Shown piece by piece: positions 1 to 12,748 of a DNA stretch of 64,000 nt. The DNA is from Cokeromyces recurvatus (taxonomy: Eukaryota > Mucoromycota > Mucoromycetes > Mucorales > Mucoraceae), in contig NW_026251390.1 of NCBI RefSeq assembly GCF_025118155.1, positions 496,001-560,000 on the forward strand. The letters run 5' to 3'. Position 1 is the stretch's first letter. Each line of letters opens with the position of its first letter. The translations under genes were made by a program, and so were the position numbers. The notes under the pieces were generated by a model, which searched no databases, was not told the origin of the DNA, and saw only the letters and a program-made list of their open reading frames with translations.

Positions 1-1485
1 TATTCCTTTTTGTTAGTTTAATATTTATTGTTTGACCTATTATTATATTAACTGTATAGAAAGCTGACCATGTTCCCTTTTTCGACTATATGCCTATTTT
101 TGATCCAAAAGATATTTAAATATCACATATTTGCTATAATAATCATATTGATGACTATAATAATAACCTCTACCATTATCTATTGAAAACATGATAAACG
201 TTTGTCACATTTAAAATAATTGGCTAACATATTATTTGTTTCATAGTTAAAGATACAACATAATAGTTTATGAAACTTTAAAACAAATAATGTTATCTTC
301 TTTGTTAAAAAAAAATGCTTATATAATGATATTTGTTTTCATATAATGCTGCATTAAAGCGTTTATATTTGCGGCATCTAATCTTTATTTTATGAAACTA
401 TTATCTTAAAAAAGTTACATGCTTTTTTTTTTTGATCTTATGAAATAAAATAAACAAAAAGCGAACTGTTATTAAGTAACTATTATGTATCTACGGTATA
501 TAATATATTGTCAAATATTATTAATATGTACTTATAGTAACATAACCAAATTATATTAATGCATATACACGCTCATATATTATATATAAATATATATACA
601 TATAAAGCTATCATATATAAAAGAGGCAATATATGCTTGTTTGTATTTTGTGTAGTAGCCGTGTCAACTCTTATATATTTGTGTAAAATCCAGTATTTGT
701 ATTAAGATTACATCTAAAAAAAATTTCCTTAAAAGTGTATATTTATTTTATTTGCTTATTCCAGCCTATGAAAACAGTTCAATCAATGTCTAATATAATA
801 TCTATTGTTCCACAAATTATACTTTAATTGTAATCAAAGTTAATTATCTAATCATCTTACTGAAAACCCTCTTTAGTTAGAAACCAGAATAGGTATATTT
901 TATAGTTTTCGTTTCTTTAGGGTTCAAAAAGTTATTATAAATCTATTTATACCTTTTTTTTTTTTTTTTTTTTTTTGCATCATATAAACATAAAATGTGC
1001 AATTTTTTCTCATATCGTCATTAATAAATGCTTTTTAAATATCTATTAAATAAATATAATAGCTATTAATATAAAAGAAAATAGTTAGGTAATATTATAA
1101 ATATATATTACATACAAATATGAATACATTTATTTTATTTTTTTCAAACAGGGTCCAGAAAAGGGCCTATTTCTATGTTCAGCCGGATATTGAATTATTT
1201 GATATCGGAGATTACATAAACGAATCAAAATGATAAATAAAGAAACATGGACCCTTTTTTTTTTAAATAAGAAATAGAAGTTTCTTCTTTAAGAATATGA
1301 AAGGGTAAATATATATATTTATAAATATAGGTATTTTACATGTATTATTACCCGTTTTTTTTTTTAATATTTTATTTCTTTATTTTTTTTTATCTATGGC
1401 TCGATAATTTTTTTTCCTTATAGAGAAAAAATATTATAAAAAAAAAAATTAAAAGAAATTGGCATTTTAGATTCTCATTTATATA
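1..1485. other. AT-rich intergenic region
   Basis: No reading frame or RNA gene can be supported here. The sequence is A/T-rich with a T-run at about 955-976 and several short T-runs close to the following start codon. It presumably contains the promoter and 5' leader of the zinc-cluster factor that starts at 1486. Confidence 0.6.
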
Positions 1486-4428
1486 ATGAGCACACTTCAT
1501 GATCACATAATGAATCAACCAAAAGAAAAACGTTTGAAAGTCTCAAAAGCTTGTTTTACTTGTAGAATAAAAAAAATTAAGGTACAATATATAAATGTTT
1601 ATGCTTTAATATATTTATATTTATAACTAAAAATATAAAACATAGTGTGATGGATTACAACCATGTATGCAGGTAATAACGTAAATAATAATAATAATAA
1701 TAAAGCATCTTTCTCCCCTTTTACTTTTACAAATACTGACTTTTCTATCTATTTGTTTTTTAATTAAATATCTTAGTGTAAAGGTAACTAATTTTTCCTA
1801 AAAACACACACATACACAGGATAATTAAATACCATTTACTTTTTAGCACGCAAACGACCTTGCTCTTTTTCCAAGAATGGATCCATAGATCAAACTCAAC
1901 GATCTCATGTCATTAGTTCTACTCATTCAGCCTCTTTACAAAGTAATGGACTTACTTCCCGTGATTCTTTATCCAATTCAGTAATTACGTCTACTCAGTC
2001 CTTGGATATAGTGACTCAAAGACAAATAGCAAAAGAGCAAGATAATCTAAGAAAAACATCAGAACAATTAAATAAATTAAGTATGATGTGGCCAGGAGAA
2101 GGTAAAGAAGGTCATTGGATAATAGATATCCGTTCCTTGTTTAATGAAGATCCTAGAGATCAGAATTCCTATCAACCTCATCCCTCATTACCCTCTATCA
2201 ACATTAATAAAAAATTATTACATCTTTTCTTTCGTCATCGTCATCCAACACTACCCATTATACCCAAATCTATCTTTTACCGACTATTAGAGCATCGTGA
2301 CCCTTTGATTAGTCCGTTACTTCTTTATAGTATGTATTGTCATGCTGCCCATTTTTCATACGAAAGTGCATCGGAAGCGGATTATTACTTCAAACATGCT
2401 CAGTTATTATTGGATACCTATTATATGGATACCCCTTCTCTTAGTGTTGTTATTGCTCTCTGTTTAATGTCCACTTATGAATCTAATCGACGAGGCTCAG
2501 GTCCTCATGCCAGAAAGATAAAGGCTAGTGTATACCAAGATATGGCATGTCGTATGTGTTATGATCTTAACTTGCACAAACGGTACAGTTTTCATCATAC
2601 AGGTACTACGCCTGATGAGACTGAGTTACGCAAACGCGTTTATTGGGTTGCTTACTGTTTAGACAAGATACATAGTATCATGACCACCGGTAAACCTTTC
2701 TTGCTTTCAATTAAAGATATAGATATCGATCTTCCAATGATTTTAGGCGATCCAAATGATGATCCTGATGAATATGAAATTAATGTCTGTTTTATCGAAC
2801 AAATCAAACTTATGCAACTCGCTGAGCATATCTTTCAATCTGCTATTCCTAATCGATACACAATAGGTATAATGATACGCTTCCCTGAAGCAGAGCAACT
2901 TGTCTTAAGATATGATTCACAACTTATGCATTGGCTACAAAACTTACCTTCTGCACTACAATGGACACCCTTAAATGAAAATACAGATCAACAAGATATA
3001 ATACCGACAGAGCCTCCTAAAAACGCTCATATTGCTTATTTACATCTTGTCTTTAATTTTATCCATATCTCCCTCTTACAGAATGTAGCATTTACCTCTT
3101 TACCTTCATCACCTACTTCCTTAATAATTCAGCAACGATGTGCTACATTAGCTACTAATTTAACACAGCTAACATGCGCCTTGGCTGAACAACCTAACTT
3201 TATTTTATCTTTCCAATTTGTGGCCGAAACAATTATGGTAGCTGTACGTTTTCATATTATCTATTGTGCAGATGAAAGACAGAGTAAAGCAAAGAATGCA
3301 AGATTTATGTTTCAACGTTCATTAAGATCTATGGAATCCATCTTACATCATCGTGTTATTGATGGTATACAAAAGTTTGTAACAACAATTGAAAAAGTAT
3401 TAGCAGATGCAGATATGAATCAAAGTAGTACTAGCTGCAATAGTAGTCCGAAATTTCATTTTTTATCACCTATTATACCCAGAACGACTTCTATCAATCC
3501 TCCTATTTCACCAAAAAGCACTATAGCATTTATATCTTCGTCAATATTGCCTCAACAGCAGCAAGATCACACTGCAGATAATTCTCGTTGGATAGGAAAA
3601 TATAATGGTAATCATATGCATCATGGCGGTCTTATATCGCCTACATCAAGTATAGCATCAACACCGTTAGAAAATAATAAGAGCTTTCACCAAAATATAG
3701 TACTATGTAATGATGACTTTCTACGTTCTCATTTGACTCGGTATCATCATCCAACGGAATTACCAACAGCATCCTTTACTATATCAGCTGGAAATCATTT
3801 ATGGAAATCATCTACTCATCAACACATGCCATATAATACTACTGTTCATCAAAATAATAACCAAGTAACAACAACTATTATGAATCAATCTACTCTAAAG
3901 CGGGAAAGAGGAGAGGATCATCATTCTTTAGAAGAAATGTATTCTCATCTTTGGCCAAGAGCATGCCCATTAGGAAATGATATGAAATCATTTAATACTA
4001 CAGAAGAATATCTTGACCGTTCGTTTACCAGTACTATACGACATAACAAACAACGGCAGCAGTTATCAAATATGGCAAATAATAGCAGTTTAGCAGATGC
4101 AAAATATACAAACGCGCAACATGATAGTACAACAATGAATAATAATAATGATCATGCTATGGAAGGGAATGATTTATATACCGTGTGGAACTATAGAGAA
4201 GAAGATATGAAAGATGAAAAGGAAGAGAAGAACAATCCCTCTATTTTATTTGCGATTCAACAATCTAGATTTGGTTTAGGTGTTTATGCCTCTGCTCAAC
4301 AACATCATACAGATGTTATTCGACAGCATATTCCTGGTATTAAATCCAATAATTCAAACAGACCCGTTTTACTAAATCATTTTGGGCAAGTTATTGTTGC
4401 GAGTACTGACGATTCTCATAATGTATAA
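1486..4428 (+). CDS. Zn2Cys6 zinc-cluster transcription factor
   Basis: Sequence-specific nuclear transcription factor of the fungal binuclear zinc-cluster class. Four exons are inferred: 1486-1581, 1646-1672, 1777-1783 and 1847-4428, giving about 903 residues. Joined, they read a perfect cluster, C23-X2-C26-X6-C33-X5-C39-X2-C42-X6-C49, in a basic context (SKACFTCRIKKIK). The zinc cluster is split over all four exons; the third has only 7 nt and carries the fifth cysteine. Residues about 160-345 match the fungal-specific middle homology region (segments such as RKRVYWVAYCLDK and the following GKPFLLSIKDIDIDLP). The C-terminal half is low-complexity, rich in Asn, His, Ser and Gln. Start chosen at the ATG that precedes the zinc cluster in frame. 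The regulated pathway cannot be told from sequence. Confidence 0.9.
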
Positions 4429-6643
4429 AAAAAAATTTTTTTTTCTATTAGTTTATTATTTTGTATATAAAGTTATTACTATATGATATCTATACATAAT
4501 AGTAAATTTATTTTAATTTTCTATTTATAATAGTTATATATCATTATCATAGAAAATAATGAAATAGAATATATTTAGTACAAAGGAATATTCCTTATAC
4601 ATACGCCCCTTTTTTTTAACATTTTATACATGATATGCATTGCTAATGAAAGAGTATATAACAATTAGTATACTGTAGTCAATGTATTCTCTTTCTCTCT
4701 TTATAAATAGAACTTAACTGTTATTTCTTTTCTTCTTACTGTTAATATCACCACCGCTAATATTTCTATTAAAAAAAGAAGAAAAAAAAAAAAGAAAAAA
4801 GAAAGAGAGAGAGACAGACAGAAGAAAGAATGAATATTAATATTAAATTCTATGTTCACAATTCTTCATTTTATTACGAATGTATATCTATATATGCAAC
4901 AAAGATCCAACTACAAAAAAGGAGGGAATTGATACAGAAATTAGTGACAGACAATAGTAAGTTTCTATTATCTTCTAAAAATTGGATTAGCAAGAAGAAA
5001 AAAATCACAAAGTAATGGCAATCAAGTGCTCTAGAGTATAGCTTGAAAATAGTCTCTTCTCAGAACAATGGTAGCGTCATTGTACTCAAAGAGGAACAAT
5101 AATGATCAACAACAACTAGACGTGCCCTTACACCGAAGAACATGTAAATATTGATTCATATATCAATATGAATAACTATTCACAAGAAAATAATGTAGAA
5201 CAACAACTAAATTTGATATCAACATTATATTACTCTGAAGACTAAAAAATATACAAATGTATTTTTATTGTTTATTGATAAAAGGCGATTTTATGACAAA
5301 TTAAATAGACTATATCGTAAAATAAAATGGAAATAAAGAGCTAGTAAATTAGTTAGACTTAAGTTTCAGTGATTGACCAAAACTTTTAGTAAGATATATG
5401 ATGAAGTAGGAAAGACAACAAACTTTCTTTTATAGAGTGAGACATTTATAAGTCTTGTATATAATGAATTGAGTAACTTTTGTTAAAGGATAGCTAAAGT
5501 ATTAAAAACTAGATCAAGAATGATCAAGAAAGATATTCATTATTTATTTCATGATTTATCACAAATAACCAAAGAATAGGGTTAGTAGAGTGCTTAAAGT
5601 TACTTTAACATAGACATTATTGAATACACATTATAACACATGTAACAAAGAAGAAGAAGAGATCGATATATGATAAAGTGAAATATTAAATATATTGAAG
5701 ATCCATCCTATTATAAACAAATTTAATGCAGAGAAGCGCTAAACCAAGATTGAAATTTTGTTAAGCTTGTCAAAGAATATGTCCTATTTTCATCCAACAA
5801 ACAGAAACAAATTTTCTTACTATACTTAAGCATATAGGATCAATATTTAGTTGTGGATGTATGAACTTGGAAAGAATATATTTATCTTCTTTTTTCTAAG
5901 ATCTCATAGTGAGAAAGGAATAATTGCAGCATTTGGCTTTACAGTAATAAATCTGCTTTTATGATAATCTAATGATCATGGCCGTTTACAAGAGTTAGGA
6001 TTTAATAAAGAAAATAGTTAACTTTTATTAGTAGTGCTCTCACAGTAAAGATATCTTTTGTATTATTTTGAAACTAAAATCTAGAATTTTTTAACAAATC
6101 ATTTGTAAATATTCTGTGCTAGTTACTAAATTTTTAAAGCTTTATTATTTATAGAATAATAGCAGAAAGTTATGAAAATAGACTTTCTTGAGTTATTATA
6201 TATATCAAAAAAAAAAAAAATAGACAATAAGTAAATGTAGTATGTATGCACTTATCAATACTACATTTAATACACATTCTACATATCTTATTAGTCGATA
6301 TTTCTTTTATGGTAGATGCTATTAACAGACACAGCTATAAACTACTGTACTACTTACCCTATAAAGGAGTATTGATGTAAAATCAAGAAAAAACTATAAT
6401 ATGAACGCATTCACTCAAAAAAATAAATAAATAAGGCATTCTTTTACTATGTATAACATGAACCTTATAATTAATTCATCACTGTCGCTGAATATTGAGG
6501 TATTTAAGGTCTATTGGAATCAAAAAAAAAAAAAAAAAAAAGGAAGAAATGGAGTTTAAAAAATAAGTTCATTAGCCTGAAATAAATTCAAGTGTTATAC
6601 TAAGCAGTAAACTGGTCTTTCTCTTTTATTAGTAATAGACAAA
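4429..6643. other. Intergenic region with simple repeats and a decayed frame
   Basis: About 2.2 kb without an intact gene. It has a purine-rich stretch at about 4770-4828, an A-run at about 6522-6541 and, at 5229-5579, a reading frame broken by stops (listed separately). A 61-codon frame at 4830-5015 lacks any recognisable motif and is not called. Confidence 0.5.
5229..5579 (+). pseudogene. Decayed reading frame of unknown origin
   Basis: One frame runs 116 codons before a final TAG and is broken by only four internal stops (TAA, TGA, TAG, TAA). Each of these could arise by a single C-to-T change. The conceptual residues are basic and helix-prone (for example RLYRKIKWK and RASKLVRLKFQ). I do not recognise the family; a transposon-derived gene is possible. 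The stretch could also be chance, since this AT-rich DNA has few stops in some frames. Confidence 0.25.
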
Positions 6644-7930
6644 ATGGCACAAGAAAAGTTTATAGGAGAAACTTATTACAATAAAGAAGAGGGTAGTTTT
6701 GGTGTGTTAAACTTTCGAGATTTAAGTGTTTCATCTTCTGAAAATTCTGAAAATAAAAAGTAATGAATGCCAAATAAACAATTTATTAGTTTAAATTAAC
6801 ACATGTCATTATTATTTAGGTACATTAAAGAAGGATTAATATTTAGGTCAGCTACATTAGATAATATGAGCCAAGAAGATGTGGATGCCTTTATAGAAGC
6901 TCATAAAATTAATACAATTCTCGATTTACGTTCAGGGTAATCAACATAACATACAAATATGTTTGTATTCTATTTTATGACAATTAATACCGACACATAT
7001 TTTAGAATAGAAGGACGTGAGGGTTTACCTATTGATAAAAGTTTCCCAACTACTGTACTTGCTAATGTAAGAAATATATATATATTGATTAGAAACAAAA
7101 ATATGGAATTAACTTTTTATATCTTTCAAGTTGGATAGTAACGTTGTGATGAATAAACCTTCAGATACCAAAAAGCCTTTAGCTTATGAAAATTTCAATA
7201 CTACTGGACATGGAAAATTAATAAGGAAAAAATACAGAATTGATTTTGCAGGAAAAAATTTCCAAAGATATTGTGTATTTGCTGCATGCTCATTTAGCTT
7301 AAAACTGTAAGCATACCTTGTTTTCAATTTATATATACATAACTGTATAGAAAACTAATACATATTGTAAAAAAAAGGTATATTATTTGTTTAATGATGT
7401 TTTGTCAACGAAAAAAAGCTGCCTATGTAATTGGACAGAGAGTATTATCACCTATGGGAGTCAACAGAATGTATAAAGAATTTGCAACTTATTGTAAACA
7501 GGAAATTCGAGAAGCATTAATGGTATTTGTTCATCCTGAGAATTATCCTATCGAAATTCATTGTACTCAAGGAAAAGATAGAACAGGAATGGTCTCTGCT
7601 TTAATTATGGCTATTGCAGGTGTACCAGAGGATATTATTGTGAATGATTATGCAAAAACACAAAAAGGTTTAGCGTCTATATATGATGACATGGTAGAAG
7701 AAGTCAGAAAAGCAGGCTTATCAGATGACTTTGCACAAGCACCACCACAGGTTAGTTAACCATTATTGTTTCTTTATGACAAAAGACTTGTCTAATATAT
7801 TTATGTATAGAATATGAGAGATTTATTAAATTTCTTTAAAAGTGAATATGGAACAGTTGATAATTATTTAGATTCAATTGGATTTACCAAAGATCTTCGT
7901 GACCGTGTTAGAGAAATTATTTGTATATAA
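6644..7930 (+). CDS. Fungal tyrosine/dual-specificity protein phosphatase
   Basis: Cysteine-dependent phosphatase that hydrolyses phospho-tyrosine or related substrates. Six exons separated by short GT-AG introns are inferred. The start MAQEKFIGETYYNKEE is followed by NFRDL and a LIFRSATLDNMS segment, as in the Tyr_phosphatase3 family. The catalytic loop HCTQGKDRTG begins at about 7559 and contains the invariant Cys and Arg of HC-X5-R. The last exon encodes LLNFFKSEYGTVDNYLDSIG, a common C-terminal element of this family. No signal peptide or membrane segment is seen, so it is probably soluble. The physiological substrate is unknown; some relatives act on phosphoinositides. Confidence 0.85.
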
Positions 7931-8397
7931 ATAATAAGTTTTTTTTTTTAAGAAAAAAGAGATCTTCTTTTACGTCAAAATAAACTCTGTTTTTTTAATA
8001 GAAATAAAATGTCCATAATTGCATAATTTTAAAAAGATTCATACAATAGCATAGTAAAATAAACTATTTTCTTCTTATTTACGACACTATTAGAAAACTA
8101 CTTTGTGCTATTGATTACTATTATTATATGATAGAATATTAAGATATGAAGACGATAATTATAGTAATAATAACAAGTATGACAAAATAAAACACTTTAT
8201 TTATTTCTATCATAGTTAATGCAATGTGTTTATGTTTCTATTATACTGTCAATACGAGTTAATAATTTGTTTTAATAAGCCTTTTGTTTTAGATGCATAC
8301 TTCATTTTTACCCGAGATTTACCGACTTTTAGTACAAAACATAACGAAAAAAAAATTTTTTTTTCTTTCTACTATAACAAATAAATATAAAATTTTC

Positions 8398-8414
8398 TTA
8401 CTACCTTTGCTGGT

Positions 8415-8462
<48 letters not shown>
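8398..8462. repeat. 8-bp-stem hairpin directly followed by A45
   Basis: TTACTACC (8398-8405) and GGTAGTAA (8412-8419) form a perfect 8-bp stem with a 6-nt loop. It runs straight into an uninterrupted run of 45 A (8418-8462). It could be the tail of a retroposed transcript, a slippage product, or nothing functional. Confidence 0.6.
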
Positions 8463-8467
<5 letters not shown>

Positions 8468-8849
8468 AAAAGTATTATTTAACAAAGTATATTACACATA
8501 TTCAATTACTTGTTTAATAGAATAAGCAACATTCTTTTTAACAGAATATAAAATGATCAACAGCATTATTATCATTGTTCTCTAAATTAGACAGTGAATG
8601 GTGTAACCATGGAATTCTCAATTAAAGAATAAATTTGTGTAAAAAAGGAAATAATAGAGGGACTTTAACTTGTTTTGTTTAAAACCTGCAAGTTACTTGA
8701 GAATAAAAAGCCCGTTTTTACGTAATGATAGAGTGTATCTACGTATACTTATATATAAACGAGACGTTCTAGAGCATTATTACATCTTTATGTTAAGAAT
8801 ATAAGAAAGGATAACAAAAAGAAATTTTCCAAAAAAACTAAAGCTTATT

Positions 8850-8981
8850 CGCCACAATAGCACTTTAAAAATAGTGGCGGTGGAACATCTATCAAATATA
8901 TCGAAAAAGCTTACGATTGGATTAAAATACTCGAAAGGGCGTGTCTCTAGACTCTTTCCTATTACGCCCGAGGTCTGAGAC
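8850..8981. promoter_or_regulatory. Inverted GC-rich motifs upstream of the orphan gene
   Basis: In AT-rich surroundings there are three dyads. CGCCAC (8850-8855) is mirrored by GTGGCG (8874-8879). GGGCGT (8937-8942) is mirrored by ACGCCC (8964-8969). GTCTCTAGAC (8943-8952) is itself palindromic. They lie 240-370 bp upstream of the ATG at 9224, so binding sites for a zinc-finger activator are plausible. This is inference only. Confidence 0.3.
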
Positions 8982-9223
8982 TTAAAATGTCTAAAAATAC
9001 AGTGAAGTGAACCCTTTTTTTAAATTTATATATAAATACACACATTTTTTTTTTTTAGCCTCTGTTGATTTTTTTTTTTTACAACACACAAAATCAGAAT
9101 ATTATTTATTTTTATTTTTTATTTATTTCCTATTCTAATGAATAATATTTTATCAAAAAACAATACTATTATTATTATTTAAAAGACATATATACCCTTT
9201 TCATTCTCTTATTATTATACAAG

Positions 9224-9820
9224 ATGGCATCCATAGTAGACACTAATATTAATAACAACAAAGAATGTTGCTTTATTCCTGGGCTTCAACTTATGTCCCT
9301 TACCCCTGAAGAGGATAATTATGATTATAACACTGAAATCGAATGCGATACAGTAACAGCAAATTGGATGGAAGATAGTGAATGTCAAGAGAATCTTGCC
9401 ACTATTTTGCCCTTAAATCCTGAAGAATGTATAGTGGACAAAGACAATCATATCCAAAACATAGATGGCATTCATCTCTTTTTTGAAGAATTAGGCTATT
9501 TAACTGAGGAGCCCGAGCCTATTGATCCAACTTGTGATTATGAAGCAGAGGCAAAGATTTTAATCGAAGAACGCAACAAGACTCATAAACGACATATTGA
9601 TTTGTCACCTATGCCTTCTCTCGACGATACCATCACCTCTGGCATTTCCTCAACTTCTTCATCTCTTCATCAAGATGAGCACATCCCTACTTTAAATAGT
9701 ATACGCTCTCCTCTTTATATAGGTAGTTGTTTTGGAAATCATTCATATCAACCTTCTAAAATGACAGCTTATACCTATGCTCCTCATGCTTTAAATTCAT
9801 TACATACTACTCCTATTTAA
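9224..9820 (+). CDS. Orphan 198-residue protein
   Basis: A single-exon frame from ATG to TAA with no family that I recognise. The N-terminal two thirds are acidic, with clusters such as MSLTPEEDNYDYNTEIECD and FEELGYLTEEPEPIDP. The C-terminal third is Ser/Thr-rich with a Tyr/His/Pro tail. There is no signal peptide, membrane segment or zinc motif. The composition fits a disordered nuclear or regulatory protein. It ends 120 bp from the stop codon of the convergent fusion gene at 9941. Codon use and the ATG context look like its neighbours, so I treat it as a real gene. Confidence 0.65.
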   Translation: MASIVDTNINNNKECCFIPGLQLMSLTPEEDNYDYNTEIECDTVTANWMEDSECQENLATILPLNPEECIVDKDNHIQNIDGIHLFFEELGYLTEEPEPIDPTCDYEAEAKILIEERNKTHKRHIDLSPMPSLDDTITSGISSTSSSLHQDEHIPTLNSIRSPLYIGSCFGNHSYQPSKMTAYTYAPHALNSLHTTPI

Positions 9821-9940
9821 TTTCTTTTCCTTTTTTTTTTTTTTTTTTTTTTCCTTGTGTATTTTTAGCATAGTATAATAACTTTAATTACATCTATATG
9901 TAAATTTATTCGTGTATTTTTAATAAATAAAATCATCCAT

Positions 9941-11839
9941 TTAATAATTTTCTTTAGCTTCTTTGGGCAAACTTTCATTTTTCTTTTTAATTACGCCCAA
10001 ATGAATGATACGATCACCTGACATAGCTACAGGATTAGAGCTACGACCGATTACCTAATATATGCATGTATATAAAAAATAAATACACATATACAAATAT
10101 GGATACATAAATATGTATATATAAATACATGTATATATTATTAGTATCTTTCCATGTGTTTAAGTTTATTATATAATATAATAACTTACAATGCCACTAC
10201 AAGGTGCATAATATTCATCTACAACATTACCAAAAATATTCTTGATACGTGCAATTAAATCATTTTTTTGAATAATTGTATTTACACCAGGATATACTTC
10301 CAAGACACCTCCTGTTCTAGTATAAATCTATCCTCAAAATACATACAAGAAAATTAAATTTGCATATATCAACATTTTTTTTTTCCTTATTTCTTACCCA
10401 AAATCCTTTTGAGCAAAGAATTGTATTAGGTGGACCCAAAGCCAAAATATCTTCTGTTGACTGTGAATTTAAAGTATACATCTTTAAATGATCTAAAATA
10501 CGCATAACGCCTACATAAGACCACTATATTTGTTGTTGTAATTACATCTCTATTAATCATTCATATACAAGCATTTATATTTGACTTTTTTTTTTTTCTT
10601 TCTTTCTTTCTTTACCTGAACATATTGACTTTGAAATAATTGTGGGTTTCCAATTTCAACTGTAATTGCTCGAATACCTCTAGCAGAGGCAGCAGATCGA
10701 AGTGTACCATCTTGTCCTGAATTATGCAAAACGATTTGAGGTTGTTGTAATCTCGCCATTGTAGCAGAGAAGGGATCATTCATGTCTGCTCTTACATAAT
10801 ATGAATTGACACGTCCAAAACTTGCAGTATGAAGATCAATCAAATAATTAAATTGAGAAATGACACGATTCATCAGTTGATAACAATAAACTTGAGAGGC
10901 GAAACCATCTTCACGTCCAGGGAAGAGACGGTTTAGATCACGACCATCAGCGAAATCACGCGTAAACTTGAGATAACCTGACACATTCACACAGGGGACA
11001 GCGACCACGGTACCACGTAAATGTCGGACGTCAATCTCAGATACCACACGATGAATACAGGGGACACCATTGAGCTCGTTACCGTGGACGGCAGCTGTGA
11101 TGCCTACGACGGGGCCATCTTCACTACCACGACATACGATAACAGGGAGACGAATCCATTCACTAAGACCTTGCTTGACCATTTTAATCCAAACTGTACT
11201 CATGGTATGTTTTGGGAAATCTTCGACAACTAACCGATCTCTGACAACTGGAGGAGGAACATCGGTGTCTTGATTAAGATCAGAGAATTTGGGAGGTTTG
11301 TAGATTTGTGTAGCATCTAATTTATCGCGTAACATGGCTATACTATTACGTCTACCTACCTCAGGCCTCGTGACATCCCCCGTCGAGTCACGTTTTAAAG
11401 TTGTAGCCAACTCACCACCAATATTATCTGAAGAAATAGGAATAGCTGAAGCTGAGGCACTCATTTCTTGATCCACCATTTGTTTTGCTACATCTTGAGG
11501 AAGATTCCAAAAGGGCTGATCATCATAAACAACCAATGAGCCCTTACGACGTGGTTCTCGACGACGACTTGGTGCATCCTCCGTTATATAATTGTGTTGT
11601 ATCGGTGAAATATTTATGTTATCAAGAGTAGACGTCGTTGTTGTATCTGAAGCATTTATGGGTGTTAAAGCGTTTAATGAAGTAAATTGATTATTATTGA
11701 TCGTATTAGACTGAACTCCCCCATAGTCAGATGTATTTGTGCCAAGTGTAGAAGGTGCACCATTTTTTTTTGTTTCTGTTATTTGAATGATCACGATAGT
11801 TGCGTCTTTTATTATTATTATGTCATAAATAAATTAGCT

Positions 11840-11879
<40 letters not shown>

Positions 11880-12682
11880 TTAGTATTAAAATATATATGA
11901 ATATATATATATATATATATACCAGTATTACCTTGATCATGATTACCCACGCCACCTGAAGCGTCTGTTACCTGAATGGTCATACTTGTTGGAGAAGCAT
12001 CTTCATCACGTTCCACATATAAAGTTTGCCCAGTAGACAAAGCATGATGAGCACCTTGCGGACTATTTTCATCTAAACCTACCCTAATATGACCTTCTAT
12101 CACATAAACTAAAGCGAAAGCACCCAATACTAATTTTCTTCCTGTTTCTCCATCTTCATTTGATACAAGTTGCTCCAACTTGTCCACCGAAAATTGTGCT
12201 GCTCCCAATTCACGTTTAATTAAAAACTGTAAGCATGTTAATGGTGCATCTATTACTTTACAACTTGTTGCCCTAATATCATTATGCTCCGTATTAGTAG
12301 AGAAGAGAAAAGGAGAGGATTTTATTATTATTATCTATATACCATTCTGCATTCCATGAATAAGGAAAAAGAGGTGTAACGGTTGTAGACGTCTCTTCAC
12401 CACGATGATTCAGTTGAATAGTGCTTTTACTATGATCACCACTAGGTAAGACCAAGTTTGTATATTCATAACCCAATAAAATTGGATAATTAAAATCCGC
12501 TTCAATAAAATTCTCACTTAATCTCCAAAAGAAGGAGTCTTTACGAAAATCTTTTTCTGGGGGGTAAATACTTATTTCAGACGTTTTACCAAGACCATTC
12601 TTCCAAGACTGAGTTTGATAATTACGTCTGCATAAATAATGATAAGATAAATCATGAAAACATGAATAATATGATATACAAG

Positions 12683-12748
<66 letters not shown>

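Larger units (their letters stand above)
7931..9223. other. Intergenic region with hairpin, poly(A) and inverted motifs
   Basis: No gene found. It contains the hairpin plus A45 run at 8398-8462 and the inverted GC-containing motifs at 8850-8981, both listed separately. The rest is AT-rich, with T-runs close to the start codon at 9224. Confidence 0.6.

Noticed and set aside
4830..5015. 61-codon frame downstream of the zinc-cluster factor
   Set aside because: It has no motif and A-rich low-complexity surroundings; chance is the simpler explanation.
11021..11273. Plus-strand frames opposite the zinc deacylase
   Set aside because: They lie antisense to conserved catalytic sequence on the minus strand and have no motifs; they are mirror effects of real coding DNA.
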